The notes under the pieces are model-generated. The model had not been told where the DNA came from, made no database searches, and saw only the letters and a list, made by a program, of their open reading frames with translations. Positions 8,688 to 17,644 of a stretch of 64,000 bases of DNA are shown here, piece by piece. The stretch is taken from assembly GCA_945897465.1 (NCBI GenBank), contig CAMDFK010000019.1:1-64000 (forward strand). The letters are read 5' to 3'. The stretch is from Limnohabitans sp. Rim8 (lineage in GTDB: Bacteria > Pseudomonadota > Gammaproteobacteria > Burkholderiales > Burkholderiaceae_C). How positions within the stretch are numbered: position 1 is the stretch's first letter; each line of letters opens with the position of its first letter. The translations under genes and the position numbers were made by a program.

Positions 8688-8877
8688 GAACGGACTCCAG
8701 TTGAAAGATTAAAGACAAACCCGATTAGCCCGGGTACTGACCCACTAGTCGAACCACATTGTAGAAAGTTGCAGCGCCTGCAAAGACAGGGGTTTACCCT
8801 CTGATTCTGGATAGAAATTCAACAAAGTTGAACCAACAACAAAATATGAAAGTTTTTCAAGGCCGATTGAATTGAAT
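8688..8877 (-). promoter_or_regulatory. Upstream region of TRAP binding-protein gene
   Basis: 190 bp between the dxs stop and the binding-protein ATG. On the minus strand a TACAAT hexamer (plus-strand 8758-8763) is a reasonable -10 element about 70 bp before the ATG; the matching -35 is weak. No terminator hairpin for dxs was recognised here. Confidence 0.3.
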
Positions 8878-10725
8878 TCAATCGGGCCAGCGCTGGCGTA
8901 CTGACGCCTCAATGCCCGCACCGTCCAGCCCCTGTAAAGCCAGCAGTTTGGCCGGGTCGCCGTGTTCGATGAACTCGTCGGGCAGGCCCAGGTGCAGCAC
9001 CGGGCGCTGCAGGTTCAACTGCTGCAGAGCCTCCCCCACGGCGCTGCCCGCACCGCCCATGATGCAGCCCTCCTCCACCGTGACCAAACGCTCGTGGCTT
9101 TGGGCGATCTGCGCCAGCAGCGCCACATCGAGGGGTTTGACCCAACGCATGTTGACCACCGTGGCGTTGAGCTTTTCGGCGGCCTGCAGGGCCGGGGCCA
9201 ACAAGGAGCCAAAGGCCAAGATCGCCAATTTTTCGCCTTGGCGCCGCACTTCGCCCTTGCCAAAAGGCAAGGCATCCAGATCGCGCCCGGGCTCGGTGCC
9301 CACGCCTGCGCCACGCGGGTAACGCACGGCCACCGGGTGGTTTTGAGCATAAGCGGTGCTGAGCAGTTGGCGGCATTCGCGCTCATCGGCTGGGCAAGCC
9401 AGGCTCATGTTGGGGATGCAGCGCAGGTAGGCAATGTCGTAGGCCCCCGCGTGGGTCGCGCCGTCGGCCCCCACCAAACCCGCACGGTCCAAAGCGAACA
9501 CCACCGGCAGGTTTTGCAAGGCCACATCGTGGATCAGCTGGTCGTAGCCCCGCTGCAAGAAGGTGGAATAAATGGCCACCACGGGTTTGAGGCCTTCGCA
9601 GGCCATGCCCGCAGCAAAGGTCACGGCGTGCTGCTCGGCAATGCCCACGTCGTAATAGCGCTTGGGAAAGCGCTGGTGGAACGCCACCATGCCCGAGCCC
9701 TCGCGCATGGCAGGCGTGATGCCCACCAGGCGCATGTCTTTCTCGGCCATGTCACACAACCACTGGCCAAACACCTGGGTGAAGGTGGTTTTGGCGGGCG
9801 TGGCGGCAGGCACCAGGCCCACACTGGGGTCGAACTTGCCGGGGCCGTGGTAGGCCACCGGGTCGGCTTCGGCCTTTTCATAGCCTTGGCCTTTTTTGGT
9901 GACCACATGCAAAAACTGCGGGCCGTCCAGGTTTTTGATGTTCTCCAGTGTCGGGATCAGCGACTCGAGGTCGTGCCCGTTGATCGGGCCAATGTAGTTG
10001 AAGCCGAATTTCTCGAACAGCGTGGCGGGCACCACCATGCCTTTGGCGGTTTCTTCCAAGCGCTTGGCCAACTCGAAAAGGGGCGGTGCGTTTTTGAGCA
10101 CGTTCTTGGCCCCCGCCTTGGCCGCCGAATAAAAACGCCCGCTCATGAGCTGGGCCAAATAACGGTTGAGCGCCCCCACGGGTGGGCTGATCGACATGTC
10201 GTTGTCGTTCAGGATCACCAGCAGCTTGCATTCCTCCACGCCCGCATTGTTCAGCGCTTCAAAAGCCATACCGGCCGTCATGGCGCCATCACCGATCACC
10301 GCGATCGAATGGCGCGACTCGCCTTTTTGGCGGGCCGCCACGGCCATGCCCAAGGCCGCTGAAATGCTGGTGGACGAGTGCGCGGTACCAAAGGTGTCGT
10401 ACTCGCTCTCGTCGCGGCGCGGAAAACCCGACAAGCCGCCAAACTGGCGCAGCGTGGGCATGCGCACGCGTCGACCCGTGAGAATTTTGTGGGGGTAAGT
10501 CTGGTGGCCCACGTCCCAAACGATGCGGTCTTCCGGTGTGTTGAAGACATAGTGCAAAGCCACCGTGAGTTCCACGGTGCCCAGATTGGAGCTCAGGTGC
10601 CCGCCGGTTTTGGAGACGTTGTCCAGCACGCAATGGCGCAATTCGTCGGCCAACTGGGGCAAGTCGGTGCGCTGCAAGCGCCGCAGATCGGCCGGGGAGT
10701 CGATGTTCTTGAGCAAATCGGTCAT
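8878..10725 (-). CDS. dxs: 1-deoxy-D-xylulose-5-phosphate synthase
   Basis: 615-aa thiamine-diphosphate enzyme making DXP from pyruvate and glyceraldehyde 3-phosphate, the entry step of the MEP isoprenoid pathway. [21 protein letters not shown] near residue 42 and [18 protein letters not shown] near 140 (GDG...N cofactor-binding motif) are clear, as is [16 protein letters not shown] near 367 with the catalytic glutamate. Length is normal. It is the last gene of xseB-ispA-dxs; only one base separates it from the ispA stop. Confidence 0.97.
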   Translation of the reverse strand: MTDLLKNIDSPADLRRLQRTDLPQLADELRHCVLDNVSKTGGHLSSNLGTVELTVALHYVFNTPEDRIVWDVGHQTYPHKILTGRRVRMPTLRQFGGLSGFPRRDESEYDTFGTAHSSTSISAALGMAVAARQKGESRHSIAVIGDGAMTAGMAFEALNNAGVEECKLLVILNDNDMSISPPVGALNRYLAQLMSGRFYSAAKAGAKNVLKNAPPLFELAKRLEETAKGMVVPATLFEKFGFNYIGPINGHDLESLIPTLENIKNLDGPQFLHVVTKKGQGYEKAEADPVAYHGPGKFDPSVGLVPAATPAKTTFTQVFGQWLCDMAEKDMRLVGITPAMREGSGMVAFHQRFPKRYYDVGIAEQHAVTFAAGMACEGLKPVVAIYSTFLQRGYDQLIHDVALQNLPVVFALDRAGLVGADGATHAGAYDIAYLRCIPNMSLACPADERECRQLLSTAYAQNHPVAVRYPRGAGVGTEPGRDLDALPFGKGEVRRQGEKLAILAFGSLLAPALQAAEKLNATVVNMRWVKPLDVALLAQIAQSHERLVTVEEGCIMGGAGSAVGEALQQLNLQRPVLHLGLPDEFIEHGDPAKLLALQGLDGAGIEASVRQRWPD

Positions 10726-10726
10726 G

Positions 10727-11629
10727 TCAGTTGTTTCTTTCTACCACCATGGCGGTCAGCGCACGCAGCGCGGCCAAACGGTCATCCGGCAATCCGGTAT
10801 CGGCCAAGGCCTGCATCGCCTGAGCGGCCAGCGCATCGGCATAGGCTTTGGCTGCGTCCAGCCCCATCAGGGCCACATAAGTGGGCTTGTCGGCGGCTTC
10901 GTCTTTGCCAGCAGTCTTGCCCAGCGTGGCCGAATCGGCCGTCACATCCAAGACATCGTCCACCACTTGGAAGGCCAGACCCAAAGCCTCGCCAAAACGC
11001 TGGAGCGCCGCTTGAACAGGGGCAGACACCCCAGGCACACAGGCCGCGCCCATCTGCACGCTGCACAGCAACAGCTCCCCAGTTTTGAGCCGGTGCATCT
11101 GGCGCAGCTGGTCTTCGCTCAGGCGTTGGCCCACACTGGCCAAATCAATCGCCTGACCACCGGCCATGCCTTGGTAACCCGATGCCCGCGCCAGCAAACC
11201 CACACAAGCGGCTTGCACCGCCACAGGCACGCGGCCATCCGGCGGCGTCAAAAATTCAAAAGCCAGGGTCTGCAAGGCGTCACCCGCCAGCAAGGCCTGG
11301 GCTTCGCCAAACTGCACATGCACCGTGGGTTTGCCGCGCCGCAGCACGTCGTTGTCCATGCAGGGCATGTCGTCGTGCACCAAGGAGTAAGCATGGACCA
11401 ACTCGATGGCACAAGCGGCATTGAGCGCGGCAGCGCTGCTGGCCTCAGAGCCTACGGCCTCGGCGGTGGCCAGCACCAGCAAGGGGCGCAGGCGCTTGCC
11501 GCCGTCCAGTACGGCGTATCGCATGGCCTGGCCCAAGGCGGCAGGTGATTCGGCCGCAATGCCAGCCGACAAAGCCTGCTCCACCCGGTCCAGATGCGGC
11601 TGCATCCAGGTTTTCAAATCCACACTCAT
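10727..11629 (-). CDS. ispA: Polyprenyl (farnesyl) diphosphate synthase
   Basis: 300-aa trans-prenyltransferase condensing isopentenyl diphosphate to farnesyl diphosphate. The first aspartate-rich motif is DDMPCMD, about residue 85, and the second is VVDDVLD, about residue 226. I chose the ATG at 11629 ([13 protein letters not shown]) because it overlaps the xseB stop as ATGA. An open frame continues 26 codons upstream into xseB, but that extension is implausible. Confidence 0.95.
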   Translation of the reverse strand: MSVDLKTWMQPHLDRVEQALSAGIAAESPAALGQAMRYAVLDGGKRLRPLLVLATAEAVGSEASSAAALNAACAIELVHAYSLVHDDMPCMDNDVLRRGKPTVHVQFGEAQALLAGDALQTLAFEFLTPPDGRVPVAVQAACVGLLARASGYQGMAGGQAIDLASVGQRLSEDQLRQMHRLKTGELLLCSVQMGAACVPGVSAPVQAALQRFGEALGLAFQVVDDVLDVTADSATLGKTAGKDEAADKPTYVALMGLDAAKAYADALAAQAMQALADTGLPDDRLAALRALTAMVVERNN

Positions 11630-11880
11630 GCACCGCTCCAGGGTTTGAGTTGCCCGCCGTCCAGCACCTGGATCTGGTCTTCCACCGCCTTGAGCTTGTC
11701 GCGGCAAAACGCCAGCAAAACGGCGCCGCGCTGGTAGCCCGTCAAGAGCTGGTCCAAAGGCATTTGGCCCGATTCGAGCTGGCCCACCAACGACTCCAGC
11801 TCCGCCAAAGCCGTTTCGTACGTGGCGGGCAGCGGGGCTGCTGGTGCGTCAACGGGGTCGGTGGGGGCGGCCTTGGGCAT
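11626..11880 (-). CDS. xseB: Exodeoxyribonuclease VII small subunit
   Basis: 84-aa subunit of exonuclease VII. The core [27 protein letters not shown] is diagnostic; the N-terminal ~18 residues are alanine/proline-rich and variable. It heads the xseB-ispA-dxs operon, a common proteobacterial arrangement, with 4-bp coupling to ispA. Confidence 0.93.
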   Translation of the reverse strand: MPKAAPTDPVDAPAAPLPATYETALAELESLVGQLESGQMPLDQLLTGYQRGAVLLAFCRDKLKAVEDQIQVLDGGQLKPWSGA

Positions 11881-12167
11881 GGGGTGTTCCGGAGCAAAAA
11901 ACCCGATTTTAGGCCTTAAGCCTCGATCCAGCTGACAGTTGACCCTGTCAAGTCCACCAGACGAACACAGGAGAAGCTGCAGACAAAACTGCCGGCGACA
12001 GCCCCGAATTCTTCACAACGTTTGGTGTCTTGCCATTCAGTGCCCCTGCGAGGTTAGAATTACTCTTCATCGGCAGGATTACCCTGTCATTTTTTTGCGC
12101 CGTTTTCTTTGAATTCAGCGCTTTGTTCCTGCCCCTTCATAGGGGGAGTCTCTAGGTCAGGTCATCC
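11881..12167. promoter_or_regulatory. Divergent intergenic region xseB / Rieske oxygenase
   Basis: 287 bp separating minus-strand xseB from the plus-strand oxygenase gene, so it should hold promoters for both. It is locally less GC-rich around 12010-12110. I could not assign confident -35/-10 pairs, operators or a riboswitch. Confidence 0.35.
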
Positions 12168-13295
12168 ATGTCTGATTTAAGTCTTCAACTGCAGCAGGCC
12201 GCAAGCCAACTACCAGTTTCCACTTATTTCGATGAAGCGCTGTTTCAGCGCGAATTGAACACGCTCTTTCGCCAAGGCCCGCGTTATGTGGGCCACCAGT
12301 TGGCCGTGCCCCACCCGGGCGACTATTACGCCCTGCCCCACGAGGCTGAAGGCCGCGCCTTGGTGCGAAACGCCCAAGGCGGGCTTGAACTCGTCTCCAA
12401 CGTTTGTCGCCACCGCCAGGCCGTCATGTTGAACGGCCGTGGCAACCTCAGCACGCAGCAAAAAGGCAGCGCAGGCGGCAACATCGTCTGCCCGCTGCAC
12501 CGCTGGACCTATTCTCCCAGTGGCCAGCTGCTGGGGGCACCCCACTTTGCGCACGACCCTTGCCTGAACCTGAACAACTACAAGCTGCAGGAATGGAATG
12601 GCCTTTTGTTCGAGGACAACGGCCGCAACATTGCTGCCGATCTGGCGGGCATGGGGCCACGCTCGCAACTCAATTTCGACGGCTACGCGCTCGACCGGGT
12701 CGAGCTGCACGAGTGCAACTACAACTGGAAGACCTTCATTGAGGTCTATCTGGAGGACTACCACGTCGGCCCCTTCCACCCGGGCCTGGGCCAGTTCGTC
12801 ACCTGCGACGACCTGAGCTGGGAGTTCAAGGAACACTTCTCGGTGCAGACCGTGGGCGTGTCGGGTGGCTTTGGCAAGCCCGGCTCGGACACCTACAAAA
12901 AATGGCACCAGGTGCTGCTCAAATACCGCCATGGCCAACTGCCTGAGCGTGGTGCGATTTGGCTCACGTATTACCCCCACATCATGGTCGAGTGGTACCC
13001 GCATGTGCTCACGGTGTCCACCCTGCACCCGATCAGCCCTAACAAGACACTCAACATGGTGGAGTTTTACTACCCTGAAGAGATTGTTGCCTTTGAGCGC
13101 GAGTTCGTCGAAGCCCAGCAAGCCGCTTACATGGAAACCTGCATCGAGGACGACGAAATCGCCGAGCGCATGGACGCAGGCCGCAAGGCCCTGCTCGCTC
13201 GCGGCGACAACGAAGTTGGACCCTACCAAAGCCCCATGGAAGACGGCATGCAGCACTTTCACGAGTGGTACCGTCGCCAGATGAGCACCCTCTGA
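12168..13295 (+). CDS. Rieske non-heme iron oxygenase, alpha subunit
   Basis: 375-aa oxygenase component. The Rieske 2Fe-2S ligands are CRHRQ (about residues 80-84) and CPLHRW (about 107-112), that is CxH...CxxH. The mononuclear iron site is NWKTFIEVYLEDYHVGPFHPG (about 186-206), with the bridging Asp and two His. This fits the ring-hydroxylating or carnitine-monooxygenase-like superfamily. No reductase, ferredoxin or beta-subunit gene is nearby, so electrons must come from elsewhere. Substrate unknown. A DMT permease and a sulfurtransferase follow on the same strand at 13- and 15-bp gaps. Confidence 0.88.
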   Translation: MSDLSLQLQQAASQLPVSTYFDEALFQRELNTLFRQGPRYVGHQLAVPHPGDYYALPHEAEGRALVRNAQGGLELVSNVCRHRQAVMLNGRGNLSTQQKGSAGGNIVCPLHRWTYSPSGQLLGAPHFAHDPCLNLNNYKLQEWNGLLFEDNGRNIAADLAGMGPRSQLNFDGYALDRVELHECNYNWKTFIEVYLEDYHVGPFHPGLGQFVTCDDLSWEFKEHFSVQTVGVSGGFGKPGSDTYKKWHQVLLKYRHGQLPERGAIWLTYYPHIMVEWYPHVLTVSTLHPISPNKTLNMVEFYYPEEIVAFEREFVEAQQAAYMETCIEDDEIAERMDAGRKALLARGDNEVGPYQSPMEDGMQHFHEWYRRQMSTL

Positions 13296-13308
13296 AGCGA
13301 AGGCTCCG

Positions 13309-14196
13309 ATGCAAGCCTCTTGGATGATCTTGGCATCCTTGTTCTTCTCGTTGATGGGGGTTTGTATCAAATACGCATCGGCCCACTTCCACACCTTTGA
13401 ACTGGTTTTTTTCCGGGGCCTAATCGGCGTGGTGTTCATGGCCACCTTGTGCCGGATGCAAGGTGTGCCTTTGCGCACCCCCATTCCCTTGATGCATGTC
13501 TGGCGATCTGTGGTGGGCGTGACTTCACTGGCCGCATGGTTTTACGCCATAGGCCATTTGCCCCTGGCCACGGCCATGACCCTCAACTACATGAGCGGTG
13601 TGTGGGTGGCGGTGTTTCTGGTCGGCGGCACGCTGGTCATGGGCAAGCTGCAAGACGCGACACGTCAAGGGCCCATTGTGTTGACGGTGATCGCGGGTTT
13701 TGGAGGTGTCATCTTGCTTCTGCGCCCCACCATCGAACAGGACCAGCTGTTTGCCGGCATCGTCGGACTGCTCTCTGGCCTGATCGCCGCATTGGCCTAC
13801 ATGCAGGTGGCGGCGCTGGGCCGACTGAACGAACCCGAAGCCCGCACCGTGTTTTATTTTTCGGTGGGCACCACCGTGGTGGGGGCTGGGCTGATGCTGG
13901 TCACTGGCATGAGCCCATGGCTTTGGCCCAGCGTGTTGTGGTTGCTGCCCATTGGCGTGCTGGCCGCACTCGGGCAGTTGTGCATGACCAACGCTTACAG
14001 CCGCGGCTCGACCTTGGTGGTGGCCAACCTGCAATATTCGGGTATTGTGTTTGGTGCCTTGTTTGGCCTGTTCCTGTTTGGTGACCAGATCCCGCTCATG
14101 GGCTGGCTGGGCATGGCCCTGATCATGGCCAGCGGCATCGCCTCCACCATCTTGCGCAACCGAGCCCTGCCCCGTGCCCCCGCCGAAGACCATTGA
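13309..14196 (+). CDS. DMT-superfamily (EamA) transporter
   Basis: 295-aa inner-membrane protein with ten hydrophobic segments arranged as two EamA repeats. Typical features are FFRGLIGVVFMATLCR near residue 34 and the second-repeat end GMALIMASGIASTIL. EamA proteins export metabolites or amino acids, but the substrate cannot be read from sequence. It starts 13 bp after the Rieske oxygenase stop, suggesting co-transcription. Confidence 0.85.
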   Translation: MQASWMILASLFFSLMGVCIKYASAHFHTFELVFFRGLIGVVFMATLCRMQGVPLRTPIPLMHVWRSVVGVTSLAAWFYAIGHLPLATAMTLNYMSGVWVAVFLVGGTLVMGKLQDATRQGPIVLTVIAGFGGVILLLRPTIEQDQLFAGIVGLLSGLIAALAYMQVAALGRLNEPEARTVFYFSVGTTVVGAGLMLVTGMSPWLWPSVLWLLPIGVLAALGQLCMTNAYSRGSTLVVANLQYSGIVFGALFGLFLFGDQIPLMGWLGMALIMASGIASTILRNRALPRAPAEDH

Positions 14197-14211
14197 ACGG
14201 AGACCTTTGCC

Positions 14212-15069
14212 ATGTACCCCTTGCTCATCACCGCCGCCCAATTGCAAGCATTGCAGACCCAGGGCACGCCCTGCGCCGTGCTGGACTGCAGCTTTGACCT
14301 GATGAAACCCGAGCTGGCCGATGGCTTTTTTACCAGTGAACGCATCGCCGGCGCCTGGCCCGCCCACCTCGACAATGACCTGAGCACACACCAGCCGGGC
14401 CAGGGTGTCAACGGTGGACGCCACCCCTTGCCGCAGCGTGAGCGCGTGGCGCAGTGGCTGGGCAGTCTGGGCATTCACAACGGCATGCAGATCGTGGTGT
14501 ACGACCGCAACAAAAGCCAATACTGCGGGCGCTTGTGGTGGATGCTCAAGTGGCTGGGGCACGAGGCCGTGGCCGTGCTCGACGGTGGTTTGCAGGCCTG
14601 GAAAGACGCAGGCGGCGGCTTGGACGCTGGGCCTGTTGCGGCAACCGCGCCCGCCCGTTTTGAGCTGAAAACGCCGCTGCGCCAACTGGTGCTGACCGAT
14701 GCGGTTTCGGCCGCCTTGGGAAAACCCACTCAGACCGTGGTCGATGCCCGCGCCGGAGCCCGTTACCGGGGTGAGGTGGAGCCCCTTGACCCTGTAGCGG
14801 GTCACATTCCGGGCGCATTGAACCGCCCTTTCACCGAGAACTTTACCGAAGACGGCCGATTCAAAAGCCCCGAGCAGCTGAAGGCGGAATGGACCCAGGT
14901 GCTGGCGGGCCGGCCGGCCAGCAGCGTGGTGCACCACTGCGGCAGCGGCGTGACCGCTGTGCCCAATGTGATCGCGATGGAATTGGCCGGTTTCGGCCCG
15001 ACCGCGCTGTATGCGGGCAGCTGGAGCGAGTGGTGCCGCACGCCCGAGCTGCCCTGCGCCAAAGGCTGA
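14212..15069 (+). CDS. sseA: 3-mercaptopyruvate sulfurtransferase (two-domain rhodanese)
   Basis: 285-aa tandem rhodanese. The active loop of the second domain is CGSGVTA (about residues 242-248), the mercaptopyruvate-type loop rather than the thiosulfate-type CRKGVTA. The first domain has YDRNKSQYCGRLWWML near residue 100, and the linker carries VDARAGARYRGEVEPLD near 180. A GGAG ribosome site lies 8 bases before the ATG. It is the third gene of the apparent Rieske-DMT-sseA unit. Confidence 0.9.
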   Translation: MYPLLITAAQLQALQTQGTPCAVLDCSFDLMKPELADGFFTSERIAGAWPAHLDNDLSTHQPGQGVNGGRHPLPQRERVAQWLGSLGIHNGMQIVVYDRNKSQYCGRLWWMLKWLGHEAVAVLDGGLQAWKDAGGGLDAGPVAATAPARFELKTPLRQLVLTDAVSAALGKPTQTVVDARAGARYRGEVEPLDPVAGHIPGALNRPFTENFTEDGRFKSPEQLKAEWTQVLAGRPASSVVHHCGSGVTAVPNVIAMELAGFGPTALYAGSWSEWCRTPELPCAKG

Positions 15070-15080
15070 GGGCCTTCAAG

Positions 15081-15968
15081 TCAGTGCTGGTGCCCCGCCA
15101 CGGCGCTGACCAGCACCACCATGCCAATGCCCACGCTCAGCCACAAGATCTGCGCTGCTGTTTCTCGTGCTGACAGACGCTTTTGCAATTGGGGAATCAG
15201 GTCGGCCAAAGCCACATACACAAAGCTGCTGCTGGCCACAACCAAGAAATACGGCAACCAGTCGTGCAGAGTGTCGACCAACACATAACCCACCGCGCCG
15301 CCCAAAGCGGTGATGGCCCCGGCCATGGACACCTTGAGGATGGCCGCCTGGCGGCTGCTGCTGCCTTGGCGGAGCACCGCCAGATCGCCCATGTGGTGAG
15401 GGATTTCATGGGCCAGCACGGCCAGCGCGGCAATCACGCCCAAGCGCATGTCGGCGATGAAGGCCGAGGCGATCAAGATGCCGTCGCCAAAACAATGCAC
15501 GCTGTCCCCGGCCAACACGGCCCACTGACCGCGGGGTGACTCTTCGTTGGAGTGGGCGCTGTGCGCATGGTCATGGCCCTCGTTGGGCGCATGCCCATGG
15601 TTGTGCCCATGGTTGTGCCCATGGTTGTGCCCATGGTTGTGCCCATGGTCATGCCCGTGTCCGTGGCCGTGTTCATGCCCGTGGTGCCAGAGCTCGGCCT
15701 TGTCGAGCAGAAAGAAAAACAGCAAACCCACCAGCAAAGTCAGGAACAACTCGTGCGCCCCGGCCTCACTCTCAAAGGCCTCGGGCAAGAGGTGCAAAAA
15801 AGAGGTCGCCATCAAGGCCCCGGCGGCCAGGCTCAGCATGTGCTGGGTATAGCGGCTCAAGATGCCAAAACTCAGCCAAGCCGCTACCCAGACGCTGCCA
15901 ATGCCCGCCACCAAAGTGCCCACCAAAATCGCCAATAAAGTCATCATGTTTCCCGGAGTGCTTGGCAC
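15081..15968 (-). CDS. ZIP-family divalent metal transporter with His-rich loop
   Basis: 295-aa membrane protein importing zinc or another divalent metal. The metal-site helices are GDSVHCFGDGILIASAF (TM4, near residue 153) and HEIPHHMGDLAVL (TM5, near 190). Most ZIPs have HN in the first motif; here it is HC, an unusual substitution. The cytoplasmic loop between TM3 and TM4, about residues 93-136, is a (HGHx)n tract encoded by tandem 12-bp repeats. The gene overlaps nothing and faces sseA convergently, with a 12-bp gap. Confidence 0.88.
   Translation of the reverse strand: MPSTPGNMMTLLAILVGTLVAGIGSVWVAAWLSFGILSRYTQHMLSLAAGALMATSFLHLLPEAFESEAGAHELFLTLLVGLLFFFLLDKAELWHHGHEHGHGHGHDHGHNHGHNHGHNHGHNHGHAPNEGHDHAHSAHSNEESPRGQWAVLAGDSVHCFGDGILIASAFIADMRLGVIAALAVLAHEIPHHMGDLAVLRQGSSSRQAAILKVSMAGAITALGGAVGYVLVDTLHDWLPYFLVVASSSFVYVALADLIPQLQKRLSARETAAQILWLSVGIGMVVLVSAVAGHQH
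15594..15653. repeat. 12-bp tandem repeat coding the ZIP histidine tract
   Basis: Four exact copies of CCCATGGTTGTG (15594-15641) plus one variant CCCATGGTCATG (15642-15653). On the coding strand each unit gives His-Asn-His-Gly. Identity at the DNA level, not only in protein, suggests recent slippage and possible length variation between strains. Confidence 0.9.
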
Positions 15969-15974
15969 CCCATC

Positions 15975-15998
15975 AAAAACCGCCCCGAAGGGCGGTTT
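15975..15998 (-). terminator. Intrinsic terminator of dienelactone hydrolase-like gene
   Basis: Perfect 9-bp stem AAACCGCCC/GGGCGGTTT with loop CGAA, followed on the minus strand by T5. It lies 15 bp past the hydrolase stop and just before the ZIP gene start. Confidence 0.8.
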
Positions 15999-16012
15999 CT
16001 GCGTTCAAAAAA

Positions 16013-16909
16013 TCAGGCCACGCCGTTGCGTTTGAGCCAAGCCAGCAAACGCTGCCAGCCGTCTTCAGCGGGTCCCTTGCGGTAGCTGCCCCGGTAGTCG
16101 GCATGAAAAGCGTGAGGCGCCTCAGGATAAACCACAAACTCGCTAGATTTGGCCGCTGCGGGCCCTTGGGCCAATGCAACTTTCATCTTATCAACCGTGT
16201 CAAGGGGGATGCCCGTGTCGGCCGCACCGTACAAACCCAGCACCGGGGCCTTGAGTTGGCCCACCAAAGCCAAGGGATGCGCTGGCGTTTGCGTGGTGGC
16301 ATTGCCCACCAGCCGACCATACCAAGCCACACCCGCCTTGAGTTTGGGCTGGTGCGCCGCGTACAGCCAGGTGATGCGACCACCCCAGCAAAAACCGGTG
16401 ATGGCCAGTTTGTCGGTGTTTCCACCGTTGGCCGCCGCCCAGGCGACGGTTGCATCCAAATCACCCATGACCTGGGCGTCGGGCACTTTCGAGATGATCT
16501 CGGCTTGCAGCTTGGCGATTTCGCCGTAATCATTGGGGTCACCCTGGCGCACAAAGAGCTCTGGGGCAATCGCCATGTACCCGGCTTGCGCCAAACGGCG
16601 TGTGACGTCAGCGATGTATTCGTGCACACCAAAAATTTCAGAAATAACCAACACCACGGGCAAGCCCGTCTTGCCAGCTGGTGCGCTACGGTAGGCAGGC
16701 ATCTTGAACCCGTTCACATCAATGGTGACTTCACCCGAAACAAGGCCTGCAGAAGGGGTTTTGATGGCCGTTTGCGCCATGATCGGGACGGCAGCGGCGG
16801 CATAGCCCACACCCAGAGCCGCTTTCAAAGCGGTACGGCGTGTGGCCACAGCGTCGCCTACGCGACCGCCCAGCAGAGCTTGTGTATCTTCAATCAGGTC
16901 ATGGTTCAA
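16013..16909 (-). CDS. Dienelactone hydrolase family protein (exported)
   Basis: 298-aa alpha/beta hydrolase. The nucleophile elbow is GFCWGG (Cys at about residue 173), with Asp near AADTGIP (about 227) and His in EAPHAFHADYR (about 263), the Cys-Asp-His triad of dienelactone hydrolases. Residues ~23-45 (TRRTALKAALGVGYAAAAVPIMA) resemble a twin-arginine signal preceded by an unusually long n-region, so a periplasmic location is likely. Family members hydrolyse dienelactone or act as general carboxymethylenebutenolidases. No chlorocatechol genes are near, so the substrate is open. Confidence 0.82.
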   Translation of the reverse strand: MNHDLIEDTQALLGGRVGDAVATRRTALKAALGVGYAAAAVPIMAQTAIKTPSAGLVSGEVTIDVNGFKMPAYRSAPAGKTGLPVVLVISEIFGVHEYIADVTRRLAQAGYMAIAPELFVRQGDPNDYGEIAKLQAEIISKVPDAQVMGDLDATVAWAAANGGNTDKLAITGFCWGGRITWLYAAHQPKLKAGVAWYGRLVGNATTQTPAHPLALVGQLKAPVLGLYGAADTGIPLDTVDKMKVALAQGPAAAKSSEFVVYPEAPHAFHADYRGSYRKGPAEDGWQRLLAWLKRNGVA

Positions 16910-16999
16910 GGGATATCTCCTCGGTCGTGTTTCAAAAGGGGCTTCATATTGACACAGTCACTGCGGGCTTGCACAAAGGCGGCGATTTAAACTGCCGCC

Positions 17000-17641
17000 A
17001 TGTCTGAATTTGCCCTGCCTGTCCTGTATTCCTTTCGCCGCTGCCCCTACGCCATGCGGGCCCGGCTGGCCCTGCACGTTTGTGGCGTGGCTTACGAACT
17101 CCGCGAAGTGGTTTTAAAAAACAAGCCAGCCCACATGCTGTCGCTCTCGCCCAAAGGCACGGTGCCGGTGCTGTGGCTGCGCAGCGCAGCAGGCGATCAA
17201 GTGCTGGCGCAAAGTGTGGACATCATGCTGTGGGCGCTGCGGCTAAACGATCCGCTGGGCTGGCTGCCCCGCACAGACGCCGCCATGGCTGAGGCATTCG
17301 ATTTGATCGCGCACAACGACGGCCCCTTCAAACGGCAACTGGACCGCTACAAATACCCCAACCGATCTGGCTTGGCCAGCGGCGCAGCCGACCGTGACGA
17401 GGCAGCGCTTTGGCTCCACAAGCTGGATGCGCGGCTTCGCGCACAGGCTTTTTTGGCGGGCGAGCAGTTCGGCCTGGTCGACGCCGCGCTGGCCCCCTTT
17501 GTGCGCCAGTACGCCCACACCGACCCGGCTTGGTTTGCGGCGCAGCCTTGGCAACCCTTGGCCTCGTGGCTGGCCGCTTTCGAAGGTTCTGCACTGTTGG
17601 AGGCCACCATGCAAAAGCATGTGCCTTGGCAGCCCGCTTGA
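17000..17641 (+). CDS. Glutathione S-transferase family protein
   Basis: 213-aa protein with the N-terminal thioredoxin fold LYSFRRCPYAMRARLAL (CPYA at residues 15-18), the cis-proline segment KGTVPVLWL near 52, and an alpha-helical C-terminal domain. The Cys-containing motif points to omega- or beta-like thiol-transferase chemistry rather than Ser/Tyr-type conjugation. It is divergent from the dienelactone hydrolase and ends 3 bp from the polA stop. Confidence 0.82.
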   Translation: MSEFALPVLYSFRRCPYAMRARLALHVCGVAYELREVVLKNKPAHMLSLSPKGTVPVLWLRSAAGDQVLAQSVDIMLWALRLNDPLGWLPRTDAAMAEAFDLIAHNDGPFKRQLDRYKYPNRSGLASGAADRDEAALWLHKLDARLRAQAFLAGEQFGLVDAALAPFVRQYAHTDPAWFAAQPWQPLASWLAAFEGSALLEATMQKHVPWQPA

Positions 17642-17644
17642 GAC

